Assembly (NCBI GenBank): GCA_039934475.1
Contig: JBDTMC010000470.1
Location: 1-6,168, forward strand
Reading direction: 5' to 3'
DNA: 6,168 nt
Source: JBDTMC01 sp039934475
GTDB lineage: Bacteria > Acidobacteriota > Terriglobia > Bryobacterales > Bryobacteraceae
This document shows positions 5,677-6,168 of this stretch, piece by piece. The notes under the pieces were generated by a model. The model was not told the DNA's origin and did no database searches. It worked only from the letters and a program-made list of their open reading frames with translations. The translations under genes and the position numbers were made by a program. How positions within the stretch are numbered: position 1 is the first letter of the stretch; every line of letters starts with the position of its first letter.

Positions 5677-5931
5677 GTGATCGATGCCGGCGTCAGTTTC
5701 GGACGAATCGTAGCTGAGCTTAAATACTCGGCCAGGAGCTTCGTCCGAACGCCCGCGTTGACGCTGTCGTTGTTGCTGACCATCGCGCTCGGCATTGGCA
5801 GCAACGTCTCCATTCGTGGGTTTGTTCAAGGGCTCACGCGGCCCGTCTTTCCTCCGCGATCTCTTGAAAGGGTGGTCTCTGTGTTTGCGCCGGACCCCCA
5901 GCACGCATTTGCAAGTCCGACGGGCTGCTAG
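5677..5931 (+). pseudogene. Truncated MacB/FtsX-type (ADOP-like) permease, N-terminal fragment
   Basis: An 84-codon frame with a GTG start at 5677 (an in-frame TAG at 5668 excludes an earlier start) and a purine-rich GGGAG only two or three bases upstream. Residues 13-54 match the beginning of the acidobacterial duplicated orphan permeases: an amphipathic 'ELKYSARSFVRTPALTL' leading into the first membrane helix at about 27-50 (SLLLTIALGIGSNVSI), then 'GFVQGLTRPVFPP' and 'LERVVSVFAPDP'. Complete members run to about 800 residues with a periplasmic domain and further helices; here TAG at 5929 ends the frame soon after the first helix. No permease sequence is recognisable downstream, where a recombinase fragment begins in the same frame. 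I infer a gene broken by insertion or deletion near 5915-5935. Translation of the stub as a small membrane protein is possible but unlikely to be functional. Confidence 0.72.
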
Positions 5932-6168
5932 CGTGGGAAAAACGATATCAGCGATTTTGGCTTTCAGGGATTCGTCGACACCGCGGAAATAATGAATCAG
6001 CAACCGAGTTTCGTCCGGATACTTGCTGCCGAAGCGCTGAAGCTGCACAGCCTTCGGAAATCGTGGGCGGTCCGTCTCTACGATGCGAGTGGCCACGATC
6101 TTTTGGTCGTGCGTGACGGGCTCGGCCATAGCTCGGTGGCGGTGACACAACTCTACCTGCCAACCGAC
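5932..6168 (+). pseudogene. Tyrosine recombinase/integrase, C-terminal catalytic fragment (continues past the window)
   Basis: After the TAG at 5929-5931 the same frame stays open for 79 codons to the window end. It carries the second half of a tyrosine recombinase catalytic domain: HSLRKSW (6046-6066) is the HxLR box with catalytic His and Arg, 'GLGHSSVAVTQLYL' (6118-6159) supplies the second His (codon 6127-6129), and Tyr (6154-6156) is the strand-transfer nucleophile. The only ATG is at 5992, 18 codons before HSLR. The first catalytic arginine normally lies about a hundred residues upstream, where this window has only permease sequence, so the gene is 5'-truncated and probably inactive. 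Recombinases of this family integrate phages and genomic islands or resolve replicons. The rest of the tail, and any element it belonged to, would be to the right. Confidence 0.75.

Noticed and set aside
5917..6110. Third plus-strand frame after the permease stub, reading 'SDGLLAWEKRYQRF'
   Set aside because: I considered it as a frameshifted permease continuation, but it shows no clear permease motif and soon becomes compositionally odd, while the other frame carries definite recombinase motifs.
5560..6150. Minus-strand open frame of 196 codons over the permease and recombinase fragments
   Set aside because: The translated product is highly charged, with Gln/Arg runs and no domain pattern, while the plus strand shows real permease and recombinase motifs. 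It is a shadow frame.

Overview
The window reads as chromosomal DNA from a moderately GC-rich bacterium, most likely an acidobacterium of the Bryobacter/Solibacter type. This is an inference. It rests on exported small enzymes, Gfo/Idh/MocA oxidoreductases paired with a TIM-barrel isomerase, a DinB-like protein with a signal peptide, and the N-terminus of a permease resembling the acidobacterial 'ADOP' MacB/FtsX family. No rRNA, tRNA or CRISPR array is visible.

Left part (1-1098): a divergent pair. An exported SRPBCC/AHSA1-like protein is read leftward and runs off the window edge. A TetR/AcrR-type repressor is read rightward. The 71-bp gap between them carries back-to-back promoter-like hexamers and an imperfect palindrome that fits a TetR-type operator, so the repressor probably controls both genes.

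Middle (1105-4382, all minus strand): a three-gene operon. In transcription order it has a TIM-barrel sugar phosphate isomerase/epimerase, a cytoplasmic Gfo/Idh/MocA oxidoreductase whose start overlaps the isomerase stop (ATGA), and a second Gfo/Idh/MocA oxidoreductase with a twin-arginine signal. Together they look like a sugar or polyol oxidation and isomerisation module split across the membrane. The combination resembles known 3-keto-glycoside pathways, but the substrate cannot be read from the sequence.

Right part (4426-6168): an exported DinB-like metal-binding protein is divergent from the operon. It converges on an exported rhodanese-like protein with an unusual Cys-rich active-site loop. 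After a 174-bp gap with an inverted repeat comes a plus-strand permease gene that stops after about 84 codons. Directly after its stop codon, in the same frame and running off the window edge, lies the C-terminal catalytic half of a tyrosine recombinase (H-x-L-R, LGH and Tyr motifs). This permease/recombinase junction looks like the scar of a mobile element and is the most unusual part of the window. No new defence or other multi-gene system is evident.
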